Below are positions 1 to 10,780 of a DNA stretch of 48,500 nucleotides, piece after piece. The stretch spans positions 2,014,186 to 2,062,685 of the forward strand of contig CM022678.1 of the NCBI GenBank assembly GCA_012295275.1, given 5' to 3'. Position 1 is the first letter of the stretch, and each line of letters opens with the position of its first letter. The notes under the pieces were generated by a model. The model did no database searches. It had not been told where the DNA came from and was given only the letters and a program-made list of their open reading frames with translations. This DNA is from Chrysomallon squamiferum (Eukaryota; Mollusca; Gastropoda; Neomphalida; Peltospiridae). Position numbers and translations under genes: made by a program.

Positions 1-223
1 TAAATAAATAAATAAATAAATAAATAAAAATATAGATAAATAAACAGATAAATAGATAAATAGATAGGTATGTAAACAAATGAGTGAAATAAACAAATAA
101 GTAAAACATAAATAAAATATTAAAATAAATAAAAGTATAATATACATTAAGTAAACAACTATTAAGAAAGGAAAAACAACATGTAAAACATTAACAACAA
201 AAAATGTTAAAATGTTAACATAC
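1..223. other. Intronic AAAT-rich sequence of TTC39C at the window edge
   Basis: Begins with a run of seven AAAT units and stays AT-rich. No exon is visible. It should be intron between exon 10 and the missing 3' exon or exons. Confidence 0.6.
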
Positions 224-321
224 CGTGATTGCCATTTCTTCTTCTCCCAGTTCTCTGTAAATTCCTCCCTCAATGAGGCACTTCAGATGAAAAACCTTTG
301 GTTCTTTCTGCACGTCACATA
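224..321 (-). CDS. TTC39C: TTC39C exon 10 (last exon in the window)
   Basis: 98 nt. Encodes VCDVQKEPKVFHLKCLIEGG then IYRELGEEEMAIT. It ends in phase 0 at a GTATGT donor, so at least one further 3' exon lies left of base 1. Confidence 0.84.
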
Positions 322-3288
322 CTGAAACACAGTTCAAAACTAATAAAACATTTTCTTATTTACGACATTTCCTACAAATCTGCAAGTCGCAGTACCAAAC
401 ATTAAAACAAAATAAAATATCGTTTTTATTTACAGCATTTATAAAATATGCAGACTTGAGAATTGTAAGATGTTTTCAGTTACTGTGATTAAAATAAGAA
501 TCTAGTTTTAAATATTATTTTAAAATACTGAACACATATACAATGGCAAAGGTTTAAAACAGAACTTTCAAGATAAATGTTTAAAATATGCAGAAAGATA
601 AGAAAGACAAGAGGTGTTCAGTTATAAAACACAAATCTAGTTTTAAGTTTTAGTTTTAACTTTTCAGTTGAACTGACATACCTTCCATCATCGGCCGCAG
701 CAGTTCCTCGCTGCACGTCGGCAACGCATGCCACAGAAACAGCAACTCCAACGCCAGCAGACGCGAATGTTCCTGGGAGGGGGGAGACTTTTTGAATTTA
801 TCAGCCTGGAAAAAAAATAAAAAATTAAAATTTAAACAGAATTTTCAATAAACTGCAATGCAAATAACAGAGTGCAGAAGCAAGGGAAGTAACTAAGAAA
901 ACTGTAACACTGAGGAAGATAAAAAAATAATAATAACTTTTGAAAATCTGTAACACTGATACAAAAAAGATTCTTCCTCTTTGATTTCTTTTGAAATTTT
1001 AAAAAATTACATTCTGTTAAAAGCTGTTTAATTATTAGGATTATTTTTTAATGTGATTCAGTAAATAAATAAATATTAAACGTTGATGTGTCTGTAGACA
1101 AACAAAATAATAATAATAGTAATAATCATAATAATAATAATAGTGATAATTATAATAATGATAAATAATAATAATAATAAGTAATAATAGCAACTTTAAT
1201 GATAAAAACAAGAACATTAACAATATTAATAATAAGCAGAAAAAGAAACAGAAAATAAAGAATTCATTTCTGAAGTCAATATTTATGAAACAGTTTTCAG
1301 AAATTAAAATAAATAAACATCTTTTCAAATTTGTCTGACAAACAGAAAATCAAAGACTAAACTCTACCAACACAAGACTGTTCTAAACAAAACAAAAAGA
1401 AACAATTTCAGATGCTGATGAGAGCATTTAACTTCTGAAGTGAAAACTAATGTTACTTTGGATACAAACCCTGCGATTAACAAAAGCCTCGATTTGATTG
1501 TTTTTTCGCCGGACAAGGGAGGGAACTTGTTTCAGTATTTCGTGGCATCTGTCATGCTCACCCATTGCACCATGACAAACTAAGTAAAAAAAAAAAAATA
1601 AATAAATAAAAAAATACATTAACTTTAATATTAATTAAGTATTGAATAAAGAAAAATAAACATATCTGAGCTTACCACAAGCTAAACTGAGAAGAGAATA
1701 AAAATAAAAATAATATTGATAAAAAAAAAAAATTCAAAAAATTGTATTATCCATTTTCCTTCACTAAAACAAAAATATAATATGACTGAAATAAAATAAC
1801 AATAATCTGAACAAAGATAATTGTAATATAGATATATCTACTGAAATAAAATAATTTTAAAAATATATAATTTCTTTGGCTGTAAGATTACTGTAATAAG
1901 ATAGAATAAACTAAAATAAAATAATAATTAAAAAAAGATTTGTTACAGTGTAACTACCATAATCGGAACATTAAAATATTTTCTACAACATAAATATAAC
2001 AAGATATATACTAAAATTAAATTAAGAATTAAAATATTTAAAAAACACATACTTGCTACAAGATAAACATAATAAGATATATACTGAAATTAAATTAAAA
2101 ATTTTAAAATTAAATTTAAAAAACAGATACTTGCTACAAGATATATATAATAAGATATATACTAAAATTAAATTAAAAATTTTAATTTTTTAAATTTAAA
2201 AAACAGATACTTGCTACAAGATAAATATAACAAGATACATATTCAAATTATGTTAAAAATTTAAGAATTTAAATTTAAAAACATGTACTTGCTACAAGAT
2301 AAATATAACAAGAGACTAAAATAAAAATTAAATTTAAAAACACGTACTTGCTACTAGGTAAATATAACAAGATACATACTAAAATAAAAATTTTAATTTT
2401 AAAACACGTACTTGCTACAAGGTAGGTGTAATAAGCCTTCGACCATCTCGATTCTGTCAGAAGTTTGCTGAAAATTTCCAAACATGTATCCCACTTCAGT
2501 TTCAACAGGTTACACCAGCCTGGGAGAGGTAGAAGAATTAAATTTATTTATTTTATTTATACAAATTTTATTTGTTTATTTTAGTTATAAAATTCTTATT
2601 TATTTATTTTATTTATAAAATTATTATTTATTTATTTATATAATTATTATTTATTTCAGAATCAGTACTTTATGTTGTAAAATGTTCAAAAAAAAAAAAA
2701 AAAAAAAAAAAAAATTAAATTAAACAACAAAACCTCCCCCAAAAACGTGATTTGATATAATTTTACAAACAGCTAAACATATGTAGATGGACGTATGAAT
2801 GGATGGCATGCAGGGAAAGACTGATATAAAGATATTTATAAAGTACACTGATCCATTCTTCACTGTTAATGCACACTAATAATTCATGTAATTATTTTAA
2901 ATTGATATTAAAAACAGATCTAAAAGGTATTTGTAATGTTTATTAAAAAAAAAAAAAAAATAAAAAAATACGTAAATATTTAAAATATTTAACATTGATA
3001 CAAAGGTACTTTTTGGGGGTATTTGTATAATAAGAAAAATAAGCTATTTTTTACCTATCTCGTACAAACACATGATCTTAATTTCCCTTTGTCCTCCAGA
3101 TTCTTCCAAAGCTTTGTTGTAAGTTGCTAATGAAGCATCATTTTCTTTCTGAAAAAAAAAAAAATAAAAAAAAAAAAAAAGTTAAACAAAAATAAAAATA
3201 TCCTAACTGTTTAAATTAAAAATGATATTTTATTTTATTAATTTTTATCATTATTAATTATCTTTTTAATTATAGTTATGGGTTTCAT

Positions 3289-3321
<33 letters not shown>

Positions 3322-6300
3322 TTTATAATTATATTTTTTTATTATTCTTTTATATTAGTATTATATTTTTTATTTTTTAATTTTTTTTTTTTTTTTTTTG
3401 GAATTGGGGTTTCTCTTTTTTCTTTCTTCTTTTTCTATTATATGTTTTATGGATTGATTACATTTACAATTTTAATTTTTAAGAAAATTATAAACACAGA
3501 CATGATACTGACAATGTTGATTCAGACAGGTTTTTAGATAAAAACAACAAACAAACCTTCAGCCTGTGAATTCGGCCGTGGAAGAAAAGAAAGAGTGATG
3601 AGTTTGGGAATGTTTCCTCTTTCTGTTTTATGATGTCTTCTGCGTCAGAAATACCTGCACAACCAATCAGAGTCATTGAAACAAAAACAAACGTCCAATC
3701 GCAAAAGTTAATTCAAAGTAAAATGAGAACATGACCAATGAAAATTAAAAAGACAAAAGTAAACAACCAACCAAGAAGGAAAGGAAAAGCTATCCAATAA
3801 AAACAGTTGTAACAGTCACATTAAAAGGTGAAATCCAATCAAAACATTTGTATTACAAGAAATCCAAGCCAAACATTTGATAAAGAAAAAATTATGAGAG
3901 AAATGTTGTTGTTTTTTTCATGTGAAGTCTGTTTTAAAATGTAATAAATAATGTCATTTATTAGTATAAAAAATGTATTATCTCCATCTCTACAATTATT
4001 TTGCATATTTTAGTAGACACCTTACTTTATTGTTAATAAAGAATAGGTCTCCAAACCCAAACAAATAAATAAAAATAAAAAAGGTATTTAACTTATATAA
4101 ACTTTATAGTTAATAAAGATTAGGCCTCCAAACACAAACAAATAAATCAAGGTAAAAAAGGTATTTAACTTATATAAACTTTATAGTTAATAAAGATTAG
4201 GTCTCCAAGCACAAATAAAAGAATTTGAAGAACAAAATGTTTTTGACTTTATGTATACTTTACAGTCAATACACTTCTCCCTCCTGCCACACAAATCAGT
4301 TAAAAAATGTTATTTAGGCCACATTAAATAACAAACCTGCGGCAAATTTGTGGATGCCGTCAAGGGCAAAGAAAGGTCGCATGACCGTGTGGTACCAGAG
4401 CAGGCTGAGGACAGCTAGAGGCGCCTTCATGTCCTGGCTGAGGCTGCAGTGCATCAGCGCCGCGATGCCAACGTCACGGTCGGCCTCAAACCCAAGAAAC
4501 TCGATGAGTTTGAGGATCTTCGGCGGCACGAGCGACATGCACAGCTGAAACGTCCGTAGCCGAAGTTCACCGACCCGAGCAGACGCGAGATCACTTCCTC
4601 CGTCAGCTCGTTGTCGCTGGTATCCGGTGGTGCCGTCCTGCACGATGCTGTCCTGCTGTTTGACGGTGCCGATGTCGCCGCAGTTGGCCATCTGCTGACT
4701 CATCTGAGCGATCTTCTCGATTGTCTTCTTCTCCTGGAGACTGACGATCTCCGCGTGGAGCTTCTCGTAGAGTTTCCACGCGACGACGCAGGTACCAGCC
4801 GCCCTTGATGTACGACGTCAGGTCCTGGTTGGTGAAAATCAGAATCGCCTGGAACATCAGGCTGTCTGCAATAATGATCTGTCTCTGAATCCTGTCTTCT
4901 ACGCTTTTATCCTGTAACAAATAAACAAATAAATAAATAAATAAATAAACAAATAAATAAACATGTTGTCTCTGAATCCTGTCTTCTACACTTTTATCCT
5001 GTAACAAATAAACAAACAAATAAATAAATAAATAAACAAATAAAGAAATAAATAAATAAACATGTTGTCTCTGAATCCTGTCTTCTATGCTTTTATCCTG
5101 TAACAAACAAATAAACAAATAAATAAATAAATAAATAAACAAATAAACAAATAAGTAAACAAATTGTAAACAAATAAACAAATAAATAAACAAATAAATA
5201 AACAAACACACAAACATGTTGTCTCTGAATCCTATCTTCTACGCTTCTACCCTGTAACAAATAAATAAATAAATAAATAAATAAACAAACAAACATGTTG
5301 TCCCTGAATTTTATCTTCAACGCTTCTATCCTGTAATAAACAAACAAACAAACAAACAAGATGTCTCTGAATTCTGTCTATAAATAAATAAATAAGTATT
5401 TAAGTAAGTAAATAAATAAATAAATATGAGTAAAATGAAAAATAAATAAATATAAAATAAAGAAAGAAACCATGTAATAAATGTAAATAAATAATTAAAA
5501 AACAGAACAGAAATGGCAAAATAATTAGGTTATATATACTTAAAGTGGAAATGTCTGTTAAAAACTGTACACCTACTACATTAAATTTAATGAAATTTAA
5601 AAATAATAATAAAATAATATGTATAAAACAAATGTATTTAAATTTTGGCTTTGTATCTTTCAGCCTGGAATTTTTCAGACTTGGGTGTTTTGGTCAGACC
5701 TTTTTTGGCCTCGGAGATACTTTTTGCCATTTCAACCGATGATGCAAATAATGATGAAAATATGAAATTTGCTTACAAATGAGTATTTTGTTAAATAACA
5801 CTGTAATTATTTTACTTATTTTTAAATTAATGTCTAAAAATGTCAGGCCAGAACATTCAAGAACAACGTCTTAGTTCCAAAATGTCTGTGGCCAAAACAT
5901 ACATACACAATACAAAACATACATACACAATACATGTCTGTAACCAAAACATACATACACAATACAAAACATAAATGTTTTGAAAGGAGAGATAATCAAA
6001 TTTCAAACATCAAAATATTTAAATAGTGATAAAATCCACACAAATATTCAACACTTTTTTCACCACAACAAAACAAAATGCTGATTTTTTAAAATAAAAT
6101 AAAGACAAATCTGGACATTGTCACACAAATATTATTTTCATTCATAAATATGAAGAACTGAAAAATCCATTCATTTAAGAGAACACATTTCTAAAAAATA
6201 AATTTATTTATAATCAGCTACCCAAATTATTTCCATAAAAATTAAAATTATTAAAATTGTTGTCAAATGCTACTTTCAATGAAATTTAAATACTGAGAAA

Positions 6301-6917
6301 ATGTATAACACATTTCTTTCAATGAACTGTGAATTCTGTTAGTGTTGTTGATAAAAAGTATTGTTAACAAAAATAACAATAATTGTGAGAACAGAAAAAA
6401 ACCTTTTTCCGCTTTGAAAACTTCTTTCTCAAAGATCCCATGAAACTGTCTCCTGTCTCGCACTTTTTTTCAGTCAACTGCAAAATTTTCAATGCTTCAG
6501 CGAGTTTCTCCTCTTCAAATGACATCAGAGCTTGCTACAAAATAATAATAATAATAATAGTAATAATAGTAAAATTAATAATAATAATAGTAATAATAAT
6601 AATAATAATATTAATAAAATATTAATAGTAATAATAATAGTAGTAAAAATAATAGTAATAGTAATAACAGTTGCAGTAATAGTAGTAGCAGTACTATTAA
6701 TAACAATAACAACATTTTTATCTAAATCTGTGAAGAATGCCAGGATACTAGAAACTAATGTGTAATGCATTTTGAAATGTTATTCACATAATGAGATATC
6801 AATTTTGTAAACAAACACTCAGTTATATTGTAAAGCATTAATTAAGACCTAATTAAGGAGATTATGTTTGTGTATATTTGTATATACACACACATATACA
6901 CACATATACACACTCAT

Positions 6918-6997
<80 letters not shown>

Positions 6998-7731
6998 ATA
7001 CACACTTACCACAAAGGAAACAAAACTGTACCCAGCATGCATTAGTGGACTTTCATCTCTGAAAATATGGAAAGAAACAAAATTAAACATTTTTCAGTTA
7101 CAACAACATAAAAGATAAAGTAACTCTTGCTCCCACTGCTAAATAAGAAGAAAAAAAATTGAATTTTTTTTTGAAATATCAGAAATATTTTATATATAGA
7201 TGTTAGAAAATTTATCACAAATTTCTTCAGGTCTTATTCAACAATCATATAATAACTGAAGATAAACATTTTTTTTTTTTTTAAATAAAAAAAAACCCAC
7301 ATAATTTTGCAGAATGGGATGTTGTTCTGATAAAATAAAACAAGGGGATGAAGGTTGCAGTAATGTACTGAAAAACAGAGTTTAGAAATTTGCAAGGGGG
7401 TTTTGCTTCTGAAATCTTTAACTTTGTTTTATTATTATGTCTTTTTTTTTCAAATCTATTTCTTTATTTGGAGGGTTTAGTTTGTTTGTTTGCTTTTGTT
7501 TGTGGTTTTTTCTTTTTTCTTTTTTTATTTTATTATTATTATTATTATTTTTTTTTTTTATCTGTGGTTGATGTTGCCTTGTTCTTTCACCTTTTATTAT
7601 TTTATTTTTTTTACACTTACTTCAGTTTTCAAAATTAATATATGCTAATTCAAGTTTAATATAAGGTTTATACTGAATAAGCTACAACAGCTTGCAGTAG
7701 TTAAAAACAACATCCCACAGGAATAAATAAC

Positions 7732-7801
<70 letters not shown>

Positions 7802-8307
7802 GCATATCAACCAGTGAGACGTGAAGGACATCGTTATGGCTGAAATTAAAAGTTATTAAATTTTATTCGTACTTTTATAATGATATGTCTTTCTTATCAT
7901 ATCTGATCTGATAAAAGGTGAGATTTGTTTGGGGGTGGGGGCCGGCACCTTTAATCAATAATCATATTCACACATCATTCTCGTGAAGTAACCAGCTAAA
8001 AATAACGTACATGTACTTTTCTCAACTCTGCGCATGAGCAAATGACTGACTTTCGGAGAAAATCGTACATTATCAGCATTTTGTTATCAGTGACAATTGT
8101 AATTAATATACGGTTTTTGTATAACGAATATAAATTAAACTGGGTTATAAATGAACATTACTTGTATTTGTTGAATAATGCTTGAGCTTCGTCCAGTCCG
8201 TTGTTTAAGAACATGTTAATTCCCGCAGTTGCCATTTCCACCTCATCTTGTCCTGATTCTGAGCTCTCCTCACTGGATACATTCACCATGTCAGTTCCCT
8301 CCGCCAT
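224..8307 (-). CDS. TTC39C: TTC39C-like tetratricopeptide repeat protein, 3'-partial, ten exons
   Basis: Exons in coding order: 8307-8162, 7058-7010, 6534-6403, 4911-4337, 3654-3557, 3148-3055, 2519-2412, 1579-1470, 805-682, 321-224. All have GT..AG borders and matching phases, and the gene runs off the left edge. Family-typical segments appear in the right order: AGINMFLNNG near the N-terminus, DRIQRQIIIAD, YIKGGWYLR, SVNFGYG, LCMSLVPPKILKLIEFLGF, DMKAPLAVLSLLWYHTVMRP, PNSSLFLFFHGRIHRLK, MCLYEIGWC, ESRWSKAYYTYL and RRKNNQIEAF. Motif matches (recalled, not searched) favour TTC39C over TTC39A/B. The family is made of TPR-type helical repeats with poorly defined biochemistry, so only a scaffolding role can be suggested. 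Exon 4 has three single-base frame breaks (see findings), so the deposited sequence does not translate in one frame. The rest of the gene is intact, which argues against a pseudogene. Confidence 0.9.
682..805 (-). CDS. TTC39C: TTC39C exon 9
   Basis: 124 nt. Encodes ADKFKKSPPSQEHSRLLALE then LLFLWHALPTCSEELL, matching the family's LYLWKALP-type helix. Acceptor TTTTTTCCAG, donor GTATGT. Confidence 0.87.
1470..1579 (-). CDS. TTC39C: TTC39C exon 8
   Basis: 110 nt. Encodes CHGAMGEHDRCHEILKQV then PSLVRRKNNQIEAFVNRR, containing the RKNNQIE signature. Acceptor CTTAG, donor AGG/GTTTGT. Confidence 0.88.
2041..2411 (-). repeat. Minisatellite copying the TTC39C exon 7 3' edge and donor
   Basis: Units of about 59-81 bp. 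Each contains TACTTGCTAC(A/T)AG on the plus strand, which is CTTGTAGCAA/GTAC on the coding strand. That is the last ten bases of exon 7 plus its 5' splice site. Besides the true donor at 2411, GT-bearing copies start at about 2347, 2288, 2209, 2128 and 2053. The rest of each unit is AT-rich intron sequence. See findings. Confidence 0.85.
2412..2519 (-). CDS. TTC39C: TTC39C exon 7
   Basis: 108 nt. Encodes WCNLLKLKWDTCLEIFSKLL and then ESRWSKAYYTYLVA. The donor GTACGTG at 2411 is followed by five tandem copies of the same exon-edge/donor sequence (see repeat at 2041-2411). The exon 8 phase fits this donor. Confidence 0.88.
3055..3148 (-). CDS. TTC39C: TTC39C exon 6
   Basis: 94 nt. Encodes KENDASLATYNKALEESGG and then a QREIKIMCLYEIG segment that splits Gly across the junction with exon 7. 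Acceptor preceded by a T-run, donor GTAAAA. Confidence 0.88.
3557..3654 (-). CDS. TTC39C: TTC39C exon 5
   Basis: 98 nt. Completes a split Gly and encodes ISDAEDIIKQKEETFPNSS followed by LFLFFHGRIHRLK, the best-conserved TPR helix of the family. Acceptor TGTGCAG, donor AAG/GTTTGT. Confidence 0.9.
4024..4280. repeat. 78-bp tandem repeat in TTC39C intron 4
   Basis: Three clear copies (with a decayed fourth) of a unit containing GTTAATAAAGATTAGG(T/C)CTCCAA. The shared TAGG(T/C)CTCC falls at about 4044, 4121 and 4198. It lies about 60 bp from the exon 4 donor but does not include it. Confidence 0.75.
4337..4911 (-). CDS. TTC39C: TTC39C exon 4, large GC-rich exon with three frame breaks
   Basis: Begins DKSVEDRIQRQIIIAD after TTGTTACAG and ends at a GCAG/GTTTGT donor. 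The conserved protein has to be read in three successive shifts. Frame A runs to YIKGGWYLRR. Frame B runs from AWKLYEKLHAEIV to about SIVQDG. Frame C covers SDNELTEEVISRLLGSVNFGYG only. Frame B resumes at TFQLCMSLVPPK. The breaks lie near 4780-4786 (one extra base), 4612-4660 (one extra base) and 4550-4556 (one base missing). The length of 575 is one base more than the 3n+1 that the flanking phases require, which matches a net +1. An uncorrected assembly error is the simplest reading. Confidence 0.82.
4912..5378 (-). repeat. Minisatellite copying the exon 4 acceptor and the first 33 nt of the exon
   Basis: Four complete copies and one truncated copy of the coding-strand unit TTGTTACAG/GATAAAAGCGTAG..CAGAGACAACATG, joined by T-rich (TTTATTTG)n stretches. 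Decoy exon starts lie at 4998, 5097, 5251 and 5330, upstream of the true one at 4911. Each copy therefore holds polypyrimidine tract, AG and exon start, the whole 3' splice site. See findings. Confidence 0.88.
5880..5970. repeat. Short ACATACATACACAATAC tandem repeat in TTC39C intron 3
   Basis: Three copies of AAAACATACATACACAATAC, two of them preceded by GTCTGT(G/A)(G/A)CC. Plain intronic repeat. Confidence 0.6.
6403..6534 (-). CDS. TTC39C: TTC39C exon 3
   Basis: Exactly 44 codons in phase 0. Begins QALMSFEEEKL and ends in a basic stretch, KKFSKRKK. The TTTTGTAG acceptor and GTTTTT donor are both visible. Confidence 0.87.
6541..6715. repeat. (AAT)n/(AGT)n trinucleotide tract in TTC39C intron 2
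   Basis: Impure run of AATAATAAT and AATAGTAAT units just upstream, on the coding strand, of the exon 3 acceptor. It stays open in several frames only because it is low complexity; it is not a gene. Confidence 0.75.
6919..6995. repeat. (CA)n microsatellite beside the TTC39C exon 2 donor
   Basis: About 38 CA units. On the coding strand this is a (UG)n tract starting about 14 nt after the exon 2 5' splice site. Confidence 0.93.
7010..7058 (-). CDS. TTC39C: TTC39C exon 2 (49 nt)
   Basis: Completes the split Lys and encodes DESPLMHAGYSFVSFV. The acceptor must be TTTTCAG at 7059-7065, because the alternative AG two bases later would create an immediate stop. The donor is GTAAGTGTG and is followed within about 15 nt by a long UG repeat on the coding strand. 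Confidence 0.85.
7733..7799. repeat. (AC)n microsatellite in TTC39C intron 1
   Basis: Uninterrupted dinucleotide run of about 33 units. Confidence 0.93.
8162..8307 (-). CDS. TTC39C: TTC39C exon 1 (start codon exon)
   Basis: Starts MAEGTDMVNV and carries the family motif AGINMFLNNG. It ends TAC-AA at a GTAATG donor (phase 2). The ATG at 8307 is the only upstream Met in frame with the acidic Ser/Glu leader typical of this protein. Confidence 0.88.
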
Positions 8308-9304
8308 CTCTTTGGTCTTAACGAACGCCTTAGTTAGTTAGTACAGCTTGTATTACAATTCCACAACCTTTAGTCAGACGCCTGCGACTTTCGCCATATT
8401 ATTGTTTCGACCCTCGTAACAACTCGGCAGACAAATCCGAACTTCACAAAGGGGGCCTTCTTTGGGTTGTATATAATGAAACAATTTGTAAAAAAAAAAA
8501 ATAAATAATAAAGAAAAAAGAAAAAATATTTTATCAAACTTAATAATTAAATAATAATATTCATTATCTTTTACATATAAAACAAGTTCTAGTCCTTCAT
8601 TCTGACACTTTTTTTTTTTTTTTTTTTTTCAGTGTTTAAATATAGGCCTATGACTACGTGACTCGACAAAAATGAAATAATCATATAGAAACTAATTTTA
8701 GTAGGATTAAATGTCATAAAATTAATGTGCAAAAATAAAATAATAATAAAAATAATAATAATAACAACAACAACTCCTCTTTATTGTTTTTGAAAACAAA
8801 ACCAGCAATTAAAAATAATTCATTTTGCCGCGGAGCAAACTATTGGTAAGAATGATGCAATGTTTTGTTTTTTTTTTTTTTTTTTTTTGGTTTGTTTGCA
8901 TTTAATTTATTATTTTGTGTGACATACTTTTTCATTTTTTTTTTTTTTTTTTTTTTTTAAATATTTTTCATTAGTTTTCGTTCATTCTCTTATTTCTTTC
9001 TTTCTTTTTTTATTTTTTTTTTTTTTTTTTTTTTTTATTCTTTTAATTCGTTTTCACTCTATTTTAATAACTATATAGAATACTGTTATGATATAAAGGA
9101 AAAATATAACCACGTCTTAGGTTCGACTTTGAGGAATACTAAAATTCTGCTAAGCAGAGTTGTTAACAACAACAACAACAACAACAGAAGACAAATTAAT
9201 GAATTTTTTTAATTATAAAAATAGTTCAGTTTAATATTCACACATAAAATAAATGATATTATTAGGATTATTTACTTTAACTTCTAATTTCTCTTTTTTT
9301 ACAT

Positions 9305-9339
<35 letters not shown>

Positions 9340-9523
9340 TTTGAGAAATAGTTATGAACGATTACATATTTAAATGTCTATGGATGTGGCTGAAAGAGAG
9401 GGAGATAAAGAGTGAGAGAAAATATGTAATTAGAATATTATAAATAAATATTATAAACTTTTTATGTCTAAATAAGAAGAAGCAAAACAAAAAAATGTTT
9501 GTTACAATGACAAAATTAACGTT
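8308..9523. other. 5' flank of TTC39C and AT-rich spacer
   Basis: Holds the presumed 5' UTR/promoter of the minus-strand gene (no TATA box recognised), then several poly-T runs (8610-8629, 8868-8888, 8936-8958, 9018-9036) and an (ATTT)n run at 9303-9340. No exon-like segment was found on either strand. Confidence 0.5.
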
Positions 9524-9595
9524 TGACCCCGACGTGACTCGAACACGCAACCTTCTGATCTGGAGTCAGACGCGCTACCGTTGCGCCACGGAGTC
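9524..9595 (-). tRNA. tRNA-Trp (anticodon CCA)
   Basis: The 72-nt minus-strand sequence folds as a cloverleaf. Acceptor GACTCCG pairs with CGGGGTC. The D arm is GCGC..GCGC. The anticodon stem is TCTGA/TCAGA with loop CTCCAGA (anticodon CCA). The T arm is GCGTG/CACGT with TTCGAGT. A-box (TGGCGCAACGG) and B-box (GTTCGAGTC) are present, there is no intron, and a TTTT pol III terminator follows about 6 nt downstream. It should read UGG codons. Confidence 0.96.
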
Positions 9596-9912
9596 ACCCG
9601 GTTGAATTATTGCAAAATACTTTACATGTACCGAACCTGTTACTTTACTTATGCAATGTATATGTATATTTTGGTTATTTAAATTATGAATCTTAAACAA
9701 TTTTAGTTGCATATAATATATTCACGTGTTTATCAGTTGAACATCAGCGCTAAATTCCGACGACACAAAATACCTTCAGTACAAAAACGATTTCAGCCGA
9801 AAATATTTTATTTCTTTCGTACAGTTCCGCTGTAATTAATATTAATGAACTACTGCCAATAGCTCAAGTAGATTATGATAGAAATTTAATTTGTATTATT
9901 GTTCATTATCTG

Positions 9913-9946
<34 letters not shown>

Positions 9947-10434
9947 CAGATTTTTTTACTTGTTTTTTTTTTTTTTTTGCAATTTTGTTTTTTTCTGTAG
10001 CGGTGGTATATTCTGAATGTCCGCAGTAATATTGTATATCTCACAGTCATATTAATATTATGTCTCACTATTACATTATATCTGTCTCACAGTCATATTA
10101 ATATCGTGTCTCACTTTTACATTATATCTGTCTCACAGTTCAATAATCTGTCTCATATTATTAATATTCTCAGTTATAGTCTGTGTGTCTATTTTTAACC
10201 TTAATTCTTCGACTAATCATCTAATGCTTCATCTCTCGGTTCTGTTTTGTCTGTTTCACAGTTAGATTCTGTACTTATCTCTGTCAAAGAAGTGTAATCT
10301 ATTTCAGTTACATTTTTCTTTTTGTCGCTGTGTAAGTTATATGCTGTCTATTCTGAAATTAAATATCCTATAACTTTTTTTGTTCTTGATAATTTCACTG
10401 TCACGTACTTACTTTTTTTATGGGTTCTTGCCAA

Positions 10435-10435
10435 G

Positions 10436-10484
<49 letters not shown>
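10435..10484. repeat. (GT)n microsatellite
   Basis: About 24 GT units with one C interruption near the start. Confidence 0.92.
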
Positions 10485-10487
<3 letters not shown>

Positions 10488-10734
10488 CTTCCACTGACTT
10501 TATTGATTTTAAACTGTTTTAGATTTTATAGATTTACATAAATATTATGATAGAGTTCATAAATAAGAGACTTTTGCGAACAGTATATATTATAAAATAG
10601 TTAAACACTATTCGTATAAGTTTTTTAGTTATGATAAACCAATTTTTATGTTGTGTATTTTACGACACAACAACTGCCATGAAGTCAGTTTAATAAACAA
10701 AATAAAATAAATATGATAAAGAGAAAACTGAAGA

Positions 10735-10736
<2 letters not shown>

Positions 10737-10778
<42 letters not shown>
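10737..10778. repeat. Poly-A homopolymer
   Basis: About 40 consecutive A residues followed by GAAAGAAAG. No upstream retroelement sequence was recognised, so a retroposon tail is not claimed. Confidence 0.85.

Positions 10779-10780
<2 letters not shown>

Noticed and set aside
4603-5217. 204-codon minus-strand open frame rich in YLFIYLFVYL
   Set aside because: It is translation of the acceptor-copying minisatellite joined to exon 4 in a frame that becomes non-conserved after the first indel. Only the DKSVEDRIQRQ..YLRR part is real.
5700-5719. Possible 20-nt extra TTC39C exon (minus strand, ..ISEAKK) in intron 3
   Set aside because: The upstream AG has no polypyrimidine tract, and exons 3 and 4 already join in phase with the expected KRKK-DKSVEDR sequence.
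10737-10778. Poly-A run as a retroposon tail
   Set aside because: No LINE or SINE body, target duplication or coding sequence was recognised upstream.
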